The notes under the pieces: model-generated
Databases searched by the model: none
Seen by the model: the letters and a program-made list of their open reading frames with translations, nothing else
Told to the model about the DNA's origin: nothing
DNA from: Anaeramoeba flamelloides
Lineage: Eukaryota > Metamonada > Anaeramoebidae
NCBI GenBank assembly: GCA_027625915.1
Contig: JANTQA010000048.1
Span: 558,001 to 622,000 of the forward strand
Length of the DNA: 64,000 bases
Direction: 5' to 3'
Part shown: piece by piece, positions 28,637-39,379 of the stretch
Layout of the letters: every line of letters starts with the position of its first letter
How positions within the stretch are numbered: the first letter of the stretch is position 1
Program-made: the position numbers and the translations under genes

Positions 28637-31600
28637 TTTAACTTTGAAAAAAAAAAATGTTTGAAAAACGAAATAAACCTTAAGAAAAGTTAAGCTTTGT
28701 ATATTCTTTTAAAATTCATACATTTACAAGTAAAAAATTGCATTATTAAAGATTTTAATTTCCTAAAGAAATTGAGAATTTTGCACGAGACGTTCCAATG
28801 AAAGGTACCCAAAAAATTTTTTAACATTTTTTTTTTTTTTGAAATTTATGGTTTGTTCAGGGGTTTCTTTTATAATTATGGACTCTTATATGAAGTTTAT
28901 TATTTCTCGTATTTCTAAACAATCTAAGTTTGGTTGATTCTTAAAAATAAAGTGACTTTTTCATTTTTGGCTGGGCCCCTTTGAGTGAAATGGAGTTTAT
29001 ATTGAAATGATCTACTTCTTCAATTTTCTTTTGTGGTATGGGTATAATTTGGAATTTACTCCTTTTCCCCATCCGTATGTGTATCTATTCAACTCATTAC
29101 AAAGGCATTTGAGTTTGAATATTGTAGTTTATGGTTTCCAGTTCAAATAGGACTGTTTTTATTTGAATTTTTCTGGAAACTGGCTAATCTTTAAGTATTT
29201 CTTTAGTTTCCATTTTTAGTCTAAAAAAATGTATTGGTAAAATTGATTAAATTTCATTAATAATTATTGCTCTTTAAAATGATTAGATAACAAAATTATT
29301 TGAGTTTTTCAATTTAAAAGAACTTCACTTTAACCTAAAAAAATCATTGAAAAAAAATTTCGAGATCTAACAAAATAGATTATGTAACTAGAAAAAAAGG
29401 AAATGAAAACAAAACAAAAAACAAAAAAATCATATTAATATCTCAAAAATCAAAAATATATTCAAATTGAATAAAAGTGTGATATTGTTCTGATTCTTTT
29501 AAATATTTTAAACTGTGCTAAATTTTTTGAATTTTTGTTTTATTTCTTAGAAATCTTACAAAATAAATATTTGGTTAATTCAAGAATAAATTTGACTGGA
29601 ATCGAAGGGTTTTTTTTTATAATCTTTAAACTCAAAATTAAAAAAGAACCAAAGTAAACTAAAATCTATATTAAAACAATTCTTTAATAATAATGGTGAA
29701 GATGATGAAAATAATAATAACCATTCAGGAAAAAAAATGTCAAATCGGTTTTAATTGTAAATTGGTAGTCAAGGTTCTCATTTTCAAGAATTTTTCAAGT
29801 ATTTTTTCCTTCGTTTTAAAATAAAAACAAAGTTCAAAAATTAGATTCGATTATAAGAATTAAAATGAAAATTCAAAACATCAAATTGACCTAAAATTCA
29901 AGCAATTCAATTTTCGAAATTCAAGATTTTAATATTTAACATTAAGTTAAATTGAATTTTTTGGAATTTTTGTTTCTATATTTTTCTATACGTGTGAAAT
30001 TGGCTTTAAGGGTTCACAATAGGTCTTAATTCAGTTAGAGGAATTGTAGATACCTTTATTGATCAGTAAAAAATAAGAAGAAAATTATTTGAACATTTTT
30101 CCTTTAGAACTAGCCGTTTCACAATTATAGTAGGGGAAAAAATACCGGACATGAAAATAATCCCTGGCAAGATTTTTAATTGTGAATATTAGGAAAATTG
30201 CTGAGTAATTTCATTTATTTTCAATCAAATCCTTTTTATAAATAACCAATTTTTTTATGAAACAAGCAATAAACGAATCTATCAAATATTTCCGAAAATA
30301 CCCGAAAATTTTTTAACCACGAAAAAATACTTTATGAAAGAACTTCTAAGAAACCCAGGTGCCAATACACTCAGTTTAAGGGTAAATTTGGAATTTTATT
30401 TTAGAGAAAAAATTTTTTTCTGAAAATATCACATTCGAAAAATTTCAATTTTAGGGGAATGGTATTCAACCCATTTTGTGTGAAAAGAATTAGTATCTTT
30501 GATGACTAACATTTCTGATCATTTCGAAACGGTATTAACTAAATGAGAGAAAATGTAATTGTAAAGAAAATTTCTAATTGTGTATCATTACCCATAATTT
30601 TCCAATCTAAAATACAATCCAAAAATAACCGAGTAATATCTAATCGTAAAATACATACCCTACCAAGGTGACTAAAACCAAATCTTGTTTTAAATTCACA
30701 TTCCATAAAAGGAACTGGTTTAACCAAAACATAGGAACACACCATACCAAACCTAGATCAATCTCATACCAATACCCACATACATGGCATACATATAAAC
30801 TTACCCTAATAAGTACCAATAATAACTCAAATATACTCAAATGTTACCAAAACCTCTTTAGAGGGGATTAAAGTAGAAATTTCAAAAAAAAAAATATTTT
30901 GTATCAAGTAAAATTGTTATTTTACCGTTAAACAGGGTATATTTGCACTAGGGTTTATTGAAAGTTGTCCATAACGTGTTTTTATGTGGTTAAAAAATTT
31001 TCGGGTATTTTCGAGAATATTTCAAACACCTGTAATAAACCTACCTAAAGTGCATTAAAGTGGGGATTTTCTAGAATACTCGAAGTAATTGTTTGATAGC
31101 ATAAGTAGATCAACTATTTTTGAAAAATAATAGAGGTTTATAGAGGTTCGCTAGAGTTAAGAAAATGATAATTTTTATTCTTGTTTTTTGATTGGTTGAA
31201 TAGTGTTTTGAACAAGTACAATTTGATTAATCATCATTCTGATAAGTGTCGAGCTATAATTTTAACGGTTTTAATATTAAATAAAAGAAATTGATTTTAA
31301 ATAAATGAAATTACACAGCAATTTTCCTAATATTCACAAGTAAAAATCTTTTCCTGAATTTTTTTCATATTAGGTATTTTTTTCACTAGTTATAAATCAA
31401 TTTGACAATTTTTTTACATTTGAAAATTTTTTAATTGAATGGTAAGAAAATAATAATAATAAGGTATTTTCAAAAAAGTGAGGCGCTATTTTTTTTTTTT
31501 TTTACATTCTATATAAAATCCTCTATGTTGAATTGATCTCTTTATAAAATGGTAATATCAAATAAAGAGAAATATCAGTGTTAATTGGGGTGAAGCGCAT

Positions 31601-34600
31601 CTATTGGATATTATTTCAAAATATGTTCATTAAAATATTCCCAAAAAACAAAAAAAAAAAAAAAATAGACTTTTTTAGAGAAAACAATGTCCGATAAAAT
31701 TCAATGAAAAATGAACAGCCTGGTAAGATACAATGGATTTTTTAAAACAATTAAATATAGTTATAATTTTTTCATTCTCTGAGAAATTTTGTATTGTGAT
31801 TAAATCTCTTTAAAAAAAAACAATTTTACTAGATCAAAAAGAAAAAAATAACCACCAATTTTCAGAACCTTGAAAAAGATCATATCGAATCAAGATCAGA
31901 AATTTTAATAATTTTTTATTTAAGCAATGGCTTACTTGCCAACAAATTGGATTATTATTAAGAATCAATAAATGATGAATAATAATTTTGGATATTTAAA
32001 TAGAAAAATTAGAATTAAGTTTAATAAATATATAATAAAATGAATTTGTCCGGCTTTTTTGGAAATAGCTTAATAATAATAATAATATACAATTCCTCGC
32101 TTTAATTAATTAATTAAAGCCATTTTACATTTAAATTCATATTTTTAAAAAATATTCAAAACCCATTTTTAACGGAATTCTCAATAATTTCATTATAAAA
32201 TATGTTAAATATGATAACATAATATTACAAAAGTTCTAAACTAAACTATATTTCAAAAATTGTTACTCGCCTGAAATAATAAATTGAAAAAAAAAATATA
32301 AAATTATTCATTGTCAACTAATTCTTAAGTCTGTTTAATAATCAACTTTTTAATTTTTATCAAATTATTAAAAGCCTGATATTTTAAAAATGATAAAAAA
32401 TTTAAATCAAAACAAAAAAAAAAATGAATCACAATTTTTGAAATGAAAATTATGGATTTTTTTATTATAGAACTTTCAATGAAAAAAAGTTAACAAGAAA
32501 ATTTTTTGCTTATAAATATATGCACATTTCAAGACATTGCATAGTCTCAATTTTCTTAATGTTTATTTGTCTTTTTGAAGATCTTTGTTTTTTTTCAAAT
32601 TAACTTTCTTTAAAAAAAAAAAATCAAAAAGAAATGAGAATTAACAAAAGAAAAACAAAGGAAACAGAAAAAGAAAAAAAGGAAAAAAAAAAAGAAAAGA
32701 AATGATTTGAAAAAACAAAAATAAAATTTTAGAAAAGTAGAAAAAAAATGATAATGATCTAAAAAAATTAAAAATTTATTTTTTGATAAGAATATTGAAT
32801 AAATTTCTTTAATCCCACTTTCAATAACATTATAAAGCGAGTTAACATTTTTGAAAAATAGTTTACTTGAAATTTATTATTAATTTTAGATTTTTAATTA
32901 TAAACTTTTTAATTATTTTTTTTTATTTAATTATTTTTTTTTAATTTATTTTGATAATCTTAAACAATTATTTGAGACTAACTTAATTTTAATTTTTCTC
33001 ATATATTTATACTTTATACAAATTTATATAATATTCTTTCCTGTTAATTTATAGAAATTTAATCTGCCAAAGGGAACATATACTTATGAAAATTTAGTGA
33101 CACTTGAAGATATAATAACTAAACGACAAAAAAAATCTGAAGAAAATTTAAAAGAAGCATTAATGTTAATAAAGGATTTGCAAAGTTTAAAGGAATTTTT
33201 AATTTCAAAGGATAAGGTAATTATTTATTTATTTTTTCTTTATATAATTTACTCCTTCATAAGAAATTTTAACTGTGCAAAAAAAGAAGAGAAAAAAAAA
33301 TAAAAAATTCAATTTTTTTTTTGATTTTTTTTTTTATTTAAGAAAGGTGATTCAACAAAATTATATTCTCACATTTGCTGTTAGGTTTTTTTTAATTTGA
33401 GAAATAGATAGAAAATTTATTTAATTTTCGGTCTATTTCTCAAATCAAAAAAAACCTAGGCACTTCACGTTAGCTTTTTCAGACTTCAAAAGAATTGAGT
33501 AAAATCTTTGATTGTTCTTCACTCTTTTGAATTTTGGAAAATAATCGTTAGGTTTTTTTTACTTTTAGAAATTAAAAGAAAATTTTGGAAAACCTAGGTA
33601 CTATACGGCACTCTACGACATTTTACGGCAATTCCTTAAACCCTAAACTTTTATTTTGATTTTTTATCCTCACTATAGTGTAGGCAAGATTATAGCTAAT
33701 AGGATAGATTTTCTTTAAAAAATGAAAGAAAAAAATATTAATTTTTGAACGAATACAAGAAAAAGTAAATGAAAAAATAATAAAAAATATAATTTTTAAT
33801 AAATAATTTTCAGAGCAATCTATACCTTATAAATTAAATAATGATCAATCAAGAATTAAAAAAAAAATTTCAAAGCTAAATTGATATTCTATAACTTTTT
33901 CAAATATAAATCTATAATTAAACATCATTTTGAATATACAAAAGTAAATTTTCAATATCTAATTTACAAGCTATTAATTGATAAAAGTTCAAAAAATGAA
34001 AAATTTTTAGTTCTTTATTAATTTATATTTTAATTTGGAAAACAAAGTTATTGATTTAATATGATAAATATTAATTCTAAAAAAAAAAAAAAACACCAAT
34101 AAGCGACACTCAATTTCAAATTTAAATCGTTGTGAAATATAATTTTGAAAACAACTATCCCAGTTTTCGAAGTGTCGCTCTTTGGCGCTTTTTGAGATCT
34201 CGAAGATTTTTTTTTTTCATTTTTTTTGTTTCTCAAATGAGTTATTTTTATCTCAAAGAATATTACAAAATCCTTACTTTTAAATATAGAGGGTTACAAA
34301 ACAACCTCTAATTGGATTAAATTGAATTGAATACAGTTTGTACTAAAAGAAAACAATTTTTTTTAAATTAAAGAAGTTTAAGCTATTTGGAATTCTAAAA
34401 CTGAAAGAAAAGTACTAAAGGGTTTTTTGTTTTTTTAAAATTTGTACTTTTGTAATTAAGATACTATAAATCTCTTTTTTTTTATTATTTGGATTTTTAG
34501 AAATGAAGATCTTTTCAATTTTTTTTTTAGTATCAAGTCACTACTCGAATTTGAAATAAATAAGCGGTAGTAGCACCCATACGATAATTGAAAAATTTTC

Positions 34601-37600
34601 CAATAAAAAAAAAGAATACAAACATTTTGTTTGTGAAAGAAAATGAGAAATCAAAAACGAATATTTAATAATTCTTCAAATAAATTCTTCTTATTATTTT
34701 AATATTAATCTTTTCACTTCCCCCAAATTAATTTATCTTTTAAATTAATAAATAATATCTAACAATAATATACATATCCATATTCCACTGAAATTATATT
34801 TAATTTACATTTATTTACTTAGGGTTTAGTTGATTTGATAAAACAAGATTTGGGGGTATATTGGTTTAGCACGAACAATGAATTAGAAATGGCGAGTGGG
34901 AGGAGTCGCGCATTATCGAGTTTTGGAATTAAATATACGTGTAGTCCAATTAAGATGGGTGAATTGGAATTGAAAACTGGGGTTTTATCAAAAAAAACGC
35001 TTGTATATTTAACATTATCTCAAACTTTTCTGAATTATATTAAATTGGAAAGAAATAAAAAGCAAAACTTGGATGAGAAATTAAAAAAGAGAGAATTGAA
35101 GCAATCCATACCTTTAAATTATTTACAAATACCTGCCCATACGATGATCGACAATATTGAGAAAGATCAATATAGTTTTCGTATTCTGAATGGACTCAAA
35201 AATCTTGAATTTATTACTAATTCCGAATTAGAAAAAGAAAATTGGGTGCGGATGATCCACTTAATGAAATCTAAATTCCATATCCAAAAGTTAATTCGGG
35301 TGAATGCGGTGCAACCAAAATACCCGTGGTCCTATGCATTAATTTTCCATGGTGACGAATTTGAACCCGGGTTATATAGTATTGACATACGGTGCAATAA
35401 TTCCATGTGGAACATTAAAAAAACGTTTCAAGATTTTTTGAATTTTCGAAAAGAATTGGAATCAACTTTTACAAATACCATTTTCCCAAAATTCCGAAAA
35501 GGGTTGGTTAACAAAAAAATCAGAACTCAATCAAAGTTAACCCATTATGAAGGCAAAAATTGTAAGGATGGTGAAAGGGGTGAGACCAAGGATTACTATG
35601 ACGTCGATGTCGGCGAAGAAGAAGACAAAGACAAAAATAAGGACCACGATGGCAAAAACTCTCTAAGCATTGAAAAAACAAACTTCATTGAAGCCTTTTT
35701 AATCGATATCCTGAGCGATCTGGAAATATCCCAAAGTAAGCAAGTTCTCAGTTTTTTAAAAATCGATTATATATATAATGCTGTTATCATGGAGGATTAT
35801 GAATTGATGGAAATGATTTTTAAATTTAATAAGAAATCGGCACTGGACTTAACTACAAATGATGACAATGTTTTACATTTTGCGATCAAAAATAAATGCA
35901 ATCAAAAAATTATCAAGCTAATTTTAGAAAATTCTTCATTTTTATATAAAGTGCCAAACAAGGGATTTATAACGCCGCTGTTATTGACCATCAAGGTTGG
36001 CCAATTAAATACATTAAGGACATTTGCAGAGTTTGATAAACGTATCGATTTGAATTTTAGTCTCAAAGATTTAAATGACATTACACCATTTCTCTATTCT
36101 GCGAAATATTCGCAATTGGAAATAATGAAGTTTTTAGTTTCAAAGGAGCAAGTCAACATTAATCACCAAGAGTCGTCAAGCCAAAACAGTGCTCTGCACT
36201 ATGCGATTTTGCATGGCAACATTGAAATGGTCAAATACCTATTGGACGTCGGTATCGATAAGGAATTAAAAAACGAGCAAATCTTAACTCCGCTCAATAT
36301 GGCCATTCGGAAGCAAAAGTATGAGATTGTCAAGCTCTTATTAGAAAAAAAGTGTGATCCCACTTCGAAAAATAAGAATTCCTTGTCGAGCCTACACTTT
36401 GCTGCGCAAAGGGGCAACCACAAGATCTTAAAAATGCTATTAGATTTGAAGGGGATCAATATTAATATGCGGGATAGCCATGATCGAACTGCGATTTATT
36501 ATTCGATTGAAGCGAATTCCCTTGAATGTATCAAGCTGTTGGCGCAACGCAATGCGCTGTTAAACATCCGGGATGATTTGCAAATAAGCCCAATACATCT
36601 CTCGATAATGAAAAATAATGACACGATCATTCGCTATTTGTGGGGACAATTGATTGTCTTGAAAAATAAAAAAATCCTGTCCATTATGAAAAAAAAAAAA
36701 AAGTATGCAAGTAATCGATCCAAAAAAAGGAAGAAAAAATTTTCAATCATTTCGATCAATTCTAAGAAATCCATAATCAAGCCAACCCTTGAGGGCATGT
36801 ACCTGATCCATACAGCCACCTCGATCGGAAACTTGAATTCAATCAAATTGATTTTACAGAACAATAAAAGGCATCAAATCAATCTAAGAAATACAGACGG
36901 GAACACACCTTTGCACATAGCAATCATCAATTCCAAAATCCCCATCATCAATTATTTGTTGCTCAATAAGGCAGAAATAATGGTTAAAAATAAAAAGGGT
37001 GAATCGCCTTTGTATTTGACAGCCTCGATAAGGAGCCAACAACACTCGGTCACAATTGCAGATATTCTACTCAGGCACAGGGCCTTGATCAATTCCAGAA
37101 ATGAAGAGACACAAAGAACCTGCTTGCATTGCGCAATTGTAAACAAAAACAAAAAATTGGCAAGATTCTTTTTAGAAATGGGGGCAGATTTGAATATGAA
37201 GGATACCCGGGGTAACACTGCTCTCCACTTCATAGCAAAGTTTAAATTTGAAAGTTTATTTATTTATTTTGTGCAAAGAGGTGCAGACCCCTATTGCACA
37301 AATAAAAATAAAAAAAGTCCAATAGATATTATAAACAATAATAAATTTAAAAAAAAAATCAAGGAAATAAGAGAAAACTATTTGAAACTACAGAAAAAGC
37401 CTCCTTCTTCTTCTTCTTCCTCTTCTTCTTCGTCCAACTCTACTACTACTTCTTCTTCCTCCTCCTCTGCCCGGTGTATTCGAAAAAAAATGTCGCTCTT
37501 AAATAATGTTCAGGAGGTTTTTATAACTGTTTATTATCATCCTGAAAAGGTTTCCGAAAAAATATTTCATTCCGCAACGGGTTTGCCATTCATAAATTAT

Positions 37601-37819
37601 AAAAATATTAGCCAATTAAAAACAGCCATTATTAAAAAATTCAATATCAATACCAATCAAAAAATTAGCCTTTTGTTTAAAGATGATGAATTGAATTATT
37701 CAACCAGATTAGATGACAATACAGATTATAATTTATTATTAAATGTGACGGGTTCTGTACATGCTTACCCAACTGTATTTTTTGAAAAAATATTTGAATT
37801 TTCCTTTTTTGAAAATTAA
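14246..37819 (+). CDS. multidomain scaffold: 2x RA/ubiquitin-like, BAR-like helices, PH, PX, ankyrin repeats, PB1/ubiquitin-like
   Basis: Exons 14246-14618, 15323-15482, 22703-23457, 26821-27567, 33055-33216 and 34823-37819; every junction is GT-AG with matching phase. The product is about 1,730 residues. After a poly-Lys start come two ubiquitin-fold Ras-association-like modules (VSFSFDWREKSEDIIKAI at about 35-120; SRIQFSFDHNSTIEEII at about 128-220). Next are a disordered Ser/Asn/Lys region and a helical stretch ending KRQKKSEENLKEA that resembles a sorting-nexin BAR. Then come a PH domain (about 776-882, conserved Trp in ENWVRMI), a PX domain (about 890-1046, MWNIKKTFQDF, with an acidic insert), ankyrin repeats (about 1046-1580, e.g. 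GNTPLHIAI) and a C-terminal PB1/ubiquitin-like module (about 1620-1720). Likely role: phosphoinositide-dependent membrane scaffold responding to small GTPases (inference). The frame changes at a 25-A run in exon 1. Confidence 0.8.
14306..14330 (+). repeat. 25-A homopolymer inside scaffold exon 1
   Basis: The ATG at 14246 reads Lys-rich codons into this run, but the ubiquitin-like module downstream (from about 14331 to the donor at 14619) is open in a different frame. No ATG precedes it in that frame. An assembly indel in the homopolymer is the simplest explanation. Slippage, or a start elsewhere, is possible. Confidence 0.7.
15520..15580 (+). repeat. CA-rich hexanucleotide tract (ACACAA-like)
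   Basis: About five tandem ACACAA units with flanking variants lie about 50 bp after the intron 2 donor. A similar CA-rich tract follows the donor of Myb exon 3 (49622-49690). Confidence 0.6.
15844..17681 (+). mobile_element. A-related element with a 1.1-kb internal insertion
   Basis: It begins AACTATTTTTCAGTCAA after TA and ends TTGACTGAAACAGAGTT before TA, matching the A-family terminal repeat including GGGCCCAG on the left. Total length is 1,838 bp; about 1,133 bp (16482-17614) is a separate insertion, leaving about 700 bp. A partial relative at 53536 lacks the insertion and matches both flanks. No transposase ORF is present. Confidence 0.65.
16482..17614. mobile_element. 1.13-kb insertion inside the A-related element
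   Basis: It starts GTCTTAATATACGG and ends GCGAAAGAC (short GTCTT/AAGAC inverted ends), with ATAT repeated on both sides (16478-16481 and 17615-17618). The copy at 53536 has the uninterrupted site GGTCAATTATATAAAATAAT, which defines the insertion. The family is unknown and there is no coding content. Confidence 0.55.
19010..19345 (+). repeat. dispersed repeat I, copy 1
   Basis: It is similar to about 29850-30120 and 48185-48540 (ordered blocks AACATCAAAT/CTAAAAATTTAAGC, CACAATAAG, TGATCAGTGAAAAAT). All three copies are intronic. No termini were recognised. Confidence 0.5.
19740..20787 (+). mobile_element. element C with nested element A
   Basis: The left end ACCCGGCATGAAAATAATAC has a diverged inverted partner near 20740-20787. 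The body (AATAAGCCTATCTAAAG, AATACTCATTTAATTG, TTGAACAAGTGTAATTTC) matches the C copies at 9685 and 30130. It is split at 20080 by a complete A element (20081-20653), after which C sequence resumes (GAGTTATAATTTT). Net C length is about 475 bp. Confidence 0.68.
20081..20653 (+). mobile_element. element A, copy 1 (573 bp, TIR, TA duplication)
   Basis: The left end AACTCCATTTCACTCAAAGG runs into GGCCCAG; the right end reads CTGGGCCCCTTTGACTG then AAAAAGAGTT. This is a TIR of about 27 bp, flanked by TA on both sides (20079-20080 and 20654-20655). It is nearly identical, apart from A/T-run length, to the reversed copy at 28452-28997, so insertion or exchange was recent. Noncoding MITE-like element; the TA target suggests Tc1/mariner-type mobilisation. 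Confidence 0.82.
21832..21897. repeat. 9-bp tandem repeat (GAAATCACA)n
   Basis: There are seven consecutive units with T/C variation. About 145 bp downstream (22041-22062) the complementary sequence TCTGTGATTTCTGTGATTT occurs, so the transcript could form a stem. A related GAAACCACC array is at 52511-52557. Confidence 0.75.
24105..24200. repeat. degenerate CAGTT/TTCAGTT repeat stretch
   Basis: CAGTTC, CAGTTG and TTCAGT motifs recur about eight times in under 100 bp, with irregular 9-14 bp spacing. This is less AT-rich than its surroundings. Function is unknown. Confidence 0.45.
24395..25092 (+). mobile_element. element G, copy 2
   Basis: It shares the AATTTATTATTTCAGGTG right block, the TTGACATTTTTTCATTGAAAG region and the T-rich left half with the copies at 8281 and 32244. 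It directly abuts F copy 2. The 104-codon ORF inside is a T-rich artefact. Confidence 0.58.
25095..25634 (+). mobile_element. element F, copy 2 (540 bp)
   Basis: It starts AGCCCGATTCCATAAATTT after TA, ends GAATTCGGTT before TA, and aligns in order with the F copies at 1741, 38854 and 58584. No coding potential. Confidence 0.68.
28452..28997 (-). mobile_element. element A, copy 2 (546 bp, reversed)
   Basis: It starts AACTCTTTTTCAGTCAAAGG and ends GAGTGAAATGGAGTT, flanked by TA (28450-28451 and 28998-28999). It is the reverse complement of 20081-20653 almost base for base outside poly-T tracts. It lies in intron 4 whereas copy 1 is in intron 2. Confidence 0.82.
29220..29541 (+). mobile_element. 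element F, partial copy
   Basis: The right half of F is recognisable: AAATGTATTGGTAAA, CAAAATAGATTATGTAACT, GGAAATGAAAAC and the AAATTTTTTGAATTTTTG end. The left half is missing or too diverged. Confidence 0.5.
29850..30120 (+). repeat. dispersed repeat I, copy 2
   Basis: It shares AACATCAAATTGACCTAAA, TTCACAATAGG and CTTTATTGATCAGTAAAAAAT with copy 1 (19010). It ends just before a C element, the same order (I then C) as at 19010-19740. Confidence 0.5.
30130..31385 (+). mobile_element. element C with nested element D
   Basis: The ends AATACCGGACATGAAAAT and ATTTTTTTCATATTAGGTATT, plus TGAATATTAGGAAAATTGCTG and its complement, form inverted repeats of about 70 bp. The C body is interrupted at 30284-31022 by D and resumes with ACCTACCTAAAGTGCATTAA. 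Net C length is about 515 bp. Confidence 0.68.
30284..31022. mobile_element. element D, 739-bp TIR element
   Basis: TIRs of about 36 bp: GAAAATACCCGAAAATTTTT then TAACCAC at the left, mirrored by GTGGTTA then AAAAATTTTCGGGTATTTTC at the right. It is inserted within C. Short ORFs inside have no recognisable domain. This is the only copy in the window. A partial target repeat (AATAAAC) flanks it, but the exact duplication is unclear. Confidence 0.68.
32244..32863 (-). mobile_element. element G, copy 3 (620 bp, intact ends)
   Basis: It starts AACTATATTTCAAAAATTG after TA and ends CATTTTTGAAAAATAGTT before TA. The TIRs (about 27 bp) both contain the motif ACTCGC or GCGAGT. It is the reverse complement of the G copies at 8281 and 24395 and is the copy that defines the family ends. 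Confidence 0.7.
33380..33615. repeat. element E, copy 2: double-hairpin repeat
   Basis: TTTGAGAAATAGATAGAAAA pairs with TTTTCGGTCTATTTCTCAAA around a short loop near 33425. A second hairpin, AAAGAATTGAGTAAAATC with CACTCTTTTGAATTTTGG, follows, ending AAAACCTA. Same plan as 10690. Confidence 0.6.
34060..34420. repeat. dispersed repeat K, copy 1
   Basis: Ordered similarity with about 43255-43560: TTTTGAAAACAAC, TTTTTGAGATC, AAGATTTTTTTTT, ATTACAAAATC and AAGAAAACAATT. It is intronic here and lies in the divergent gene spacer at the other site. Confidence 0.45.
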
Positions 37820-38853
37820 TGTTCAAGTTTTATTTTGATTGTTTTAAATATAATTTTGTTTTTATTTATATTTTTGAATTTATGGTTTTAGTTTTTTTTT
37901 TTTTTTTTTTTATTTATTTTTTATATATCTCTCTATTTTATTAATATTTTGTTCGAAATACTATATTTAAATATATATTTGGATCGATTGTTATTATTAG
38001 AATTATTTGAAGAACAAAGTATGTAAATAATTTAAGTAGTGAAGTTCCGGTTGTTTGATTTGTTGTTTTTTTTTGTTTGTTTATTAATTTCAAATAGACT
38101 CAATATAATCCATTTTGTATAATTTGGGGGTTTTTTTTTTTTTTTTTTTTATTAAAAATATTTTGGGTGTTTAATTTGAAATTAAATATATTTATCAAGA
38201 AATAGAGTTTTATTTATTTTTATTGAAAATTCTAAAGTTTTGGCTTTATTTGATAAAAATATTTTAAAAAAGAATTTTGAAAGCGGATTTGCCACAAAAG
38301 GTTTTTTAAAATAATAATAAATAGTAATGGGGCGAGACATTTAAGGAAAAAAATAGTTTGTATTCATACAAATTAAGAAGATAAAGAAAACCAATCTTCG
38401 AAAATAGGTTTTTATCGCTTTTTTTTTTTCATTCTTGATTTCAGCAAATTTATTTGGAATGGTGATCTTTCGTGTTTAGTCTTCTAAAAGAAAATATTTT
38501 TTTCAAAGGCACACCCTTTTGGGTATATTAATTTGGTTTACTGTTTGATTAATTTCAATCGTTCGTATAAACACATTCTCTACATCCAAAACCAAATTTA
38601 ATAAAACTCAAAAATTTAATCAAAAAAAATGTTCAAAAAATTGAAAAATTTAAGATTCAACTCTGAATTACTTTGATTCTTTTCATGAATAGACTAGTGA
38701 ATGGTGTTTTGGTTACAAAGTTTCAATATCTGTTGGCACTCAAAAAATAATTTTCAGTAATGTTATCACAATTAAAATTTTTAAAAATGGAAAAATGTAC
38801 TTACTTCCTTAAAAAAAATGAAAAGAAAAAAGAAAAAGAAAAGAATAAATATA

Positions 38854-39379
38854 AACCTGATTATAATAATTTGGGCACACAGAAAATCAAAAATAGGTAA
38901 AATAAAGCTCAATTTATTATATTTTTCCATGCTTAGTATAAAGCCACATTTAAGTTACCCAGTATTAATGTTTTTATAAATAATTATTTTAATCCAAATA
39001 AAAGAATAAAATTTTCAAAATAGAGAGAGAAAAAATCGGTGTGTCTAAAATAATGAAACGTGCTGAACAAAAAAATGTATTGTTAAATTTGTTGAAATTT
39101 CAAAAAAAAATGTTGATGGCTCAAATGATAAAATATAATCTACAATTTGTATATGATTTTCCAATTTGACAATCCCAATACTTGCTTTCTATCAACAATC
39201 AAAAAAAAAATTTCAGATCTAGCCAAACAGATTACGAAACAGAAAAATGAAAACAAAACAAAAAAGACAAAAAATGAAAGGATTTATAAAATCAAAATTA
39301 TTTCCCATAGTGAATGTAAAGTGTAGTATTGGTATTCTTTCAACATTTTAAACTGTGTCCAATTTTTTGGAGTTTAGTT
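38854..39379 (+). mobile_element. element F, copy 3 (526 bp)
   Basis: TA on both sides (38852-38853 and 39380-39381). It carries the internal F blocks GTGTGTCTAAAATAATGAAA, TTGTTAAATTTGTTGAAATT and AACAGATTACGAAACAG. Terminal repeats are diverged. Confidence 0.65.

Larger units (their letters stand above)
27568..33054 (+). other. 5.5-kb intron 4 of the scaffold gene
   Basis: Donor GTAAGT after GAA, acceptor TTATAG. It contains A copy 2, a partial F, repeat I copy 2, a C element split by D, and G copy 3. No coding exon was seen. Confidence 0.72.
33217..34822 (+). other. 1.6-kb intron 5 of the scaffold gene
   Basis: Donor GTAATT, acceptor CTTAG. It holds E copy 2 (about 33380-33615) and repeat K copy 1 (about 34060-34420). 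The rest is AT-rich with nothing recognised. Confidence 0.72.

Noticed and set aside
30539-30871. ORFs inside element D as a transposase
   Set aside because: Under 70 codons each on both strands, with no catalytic motif or helix-turn-helix.
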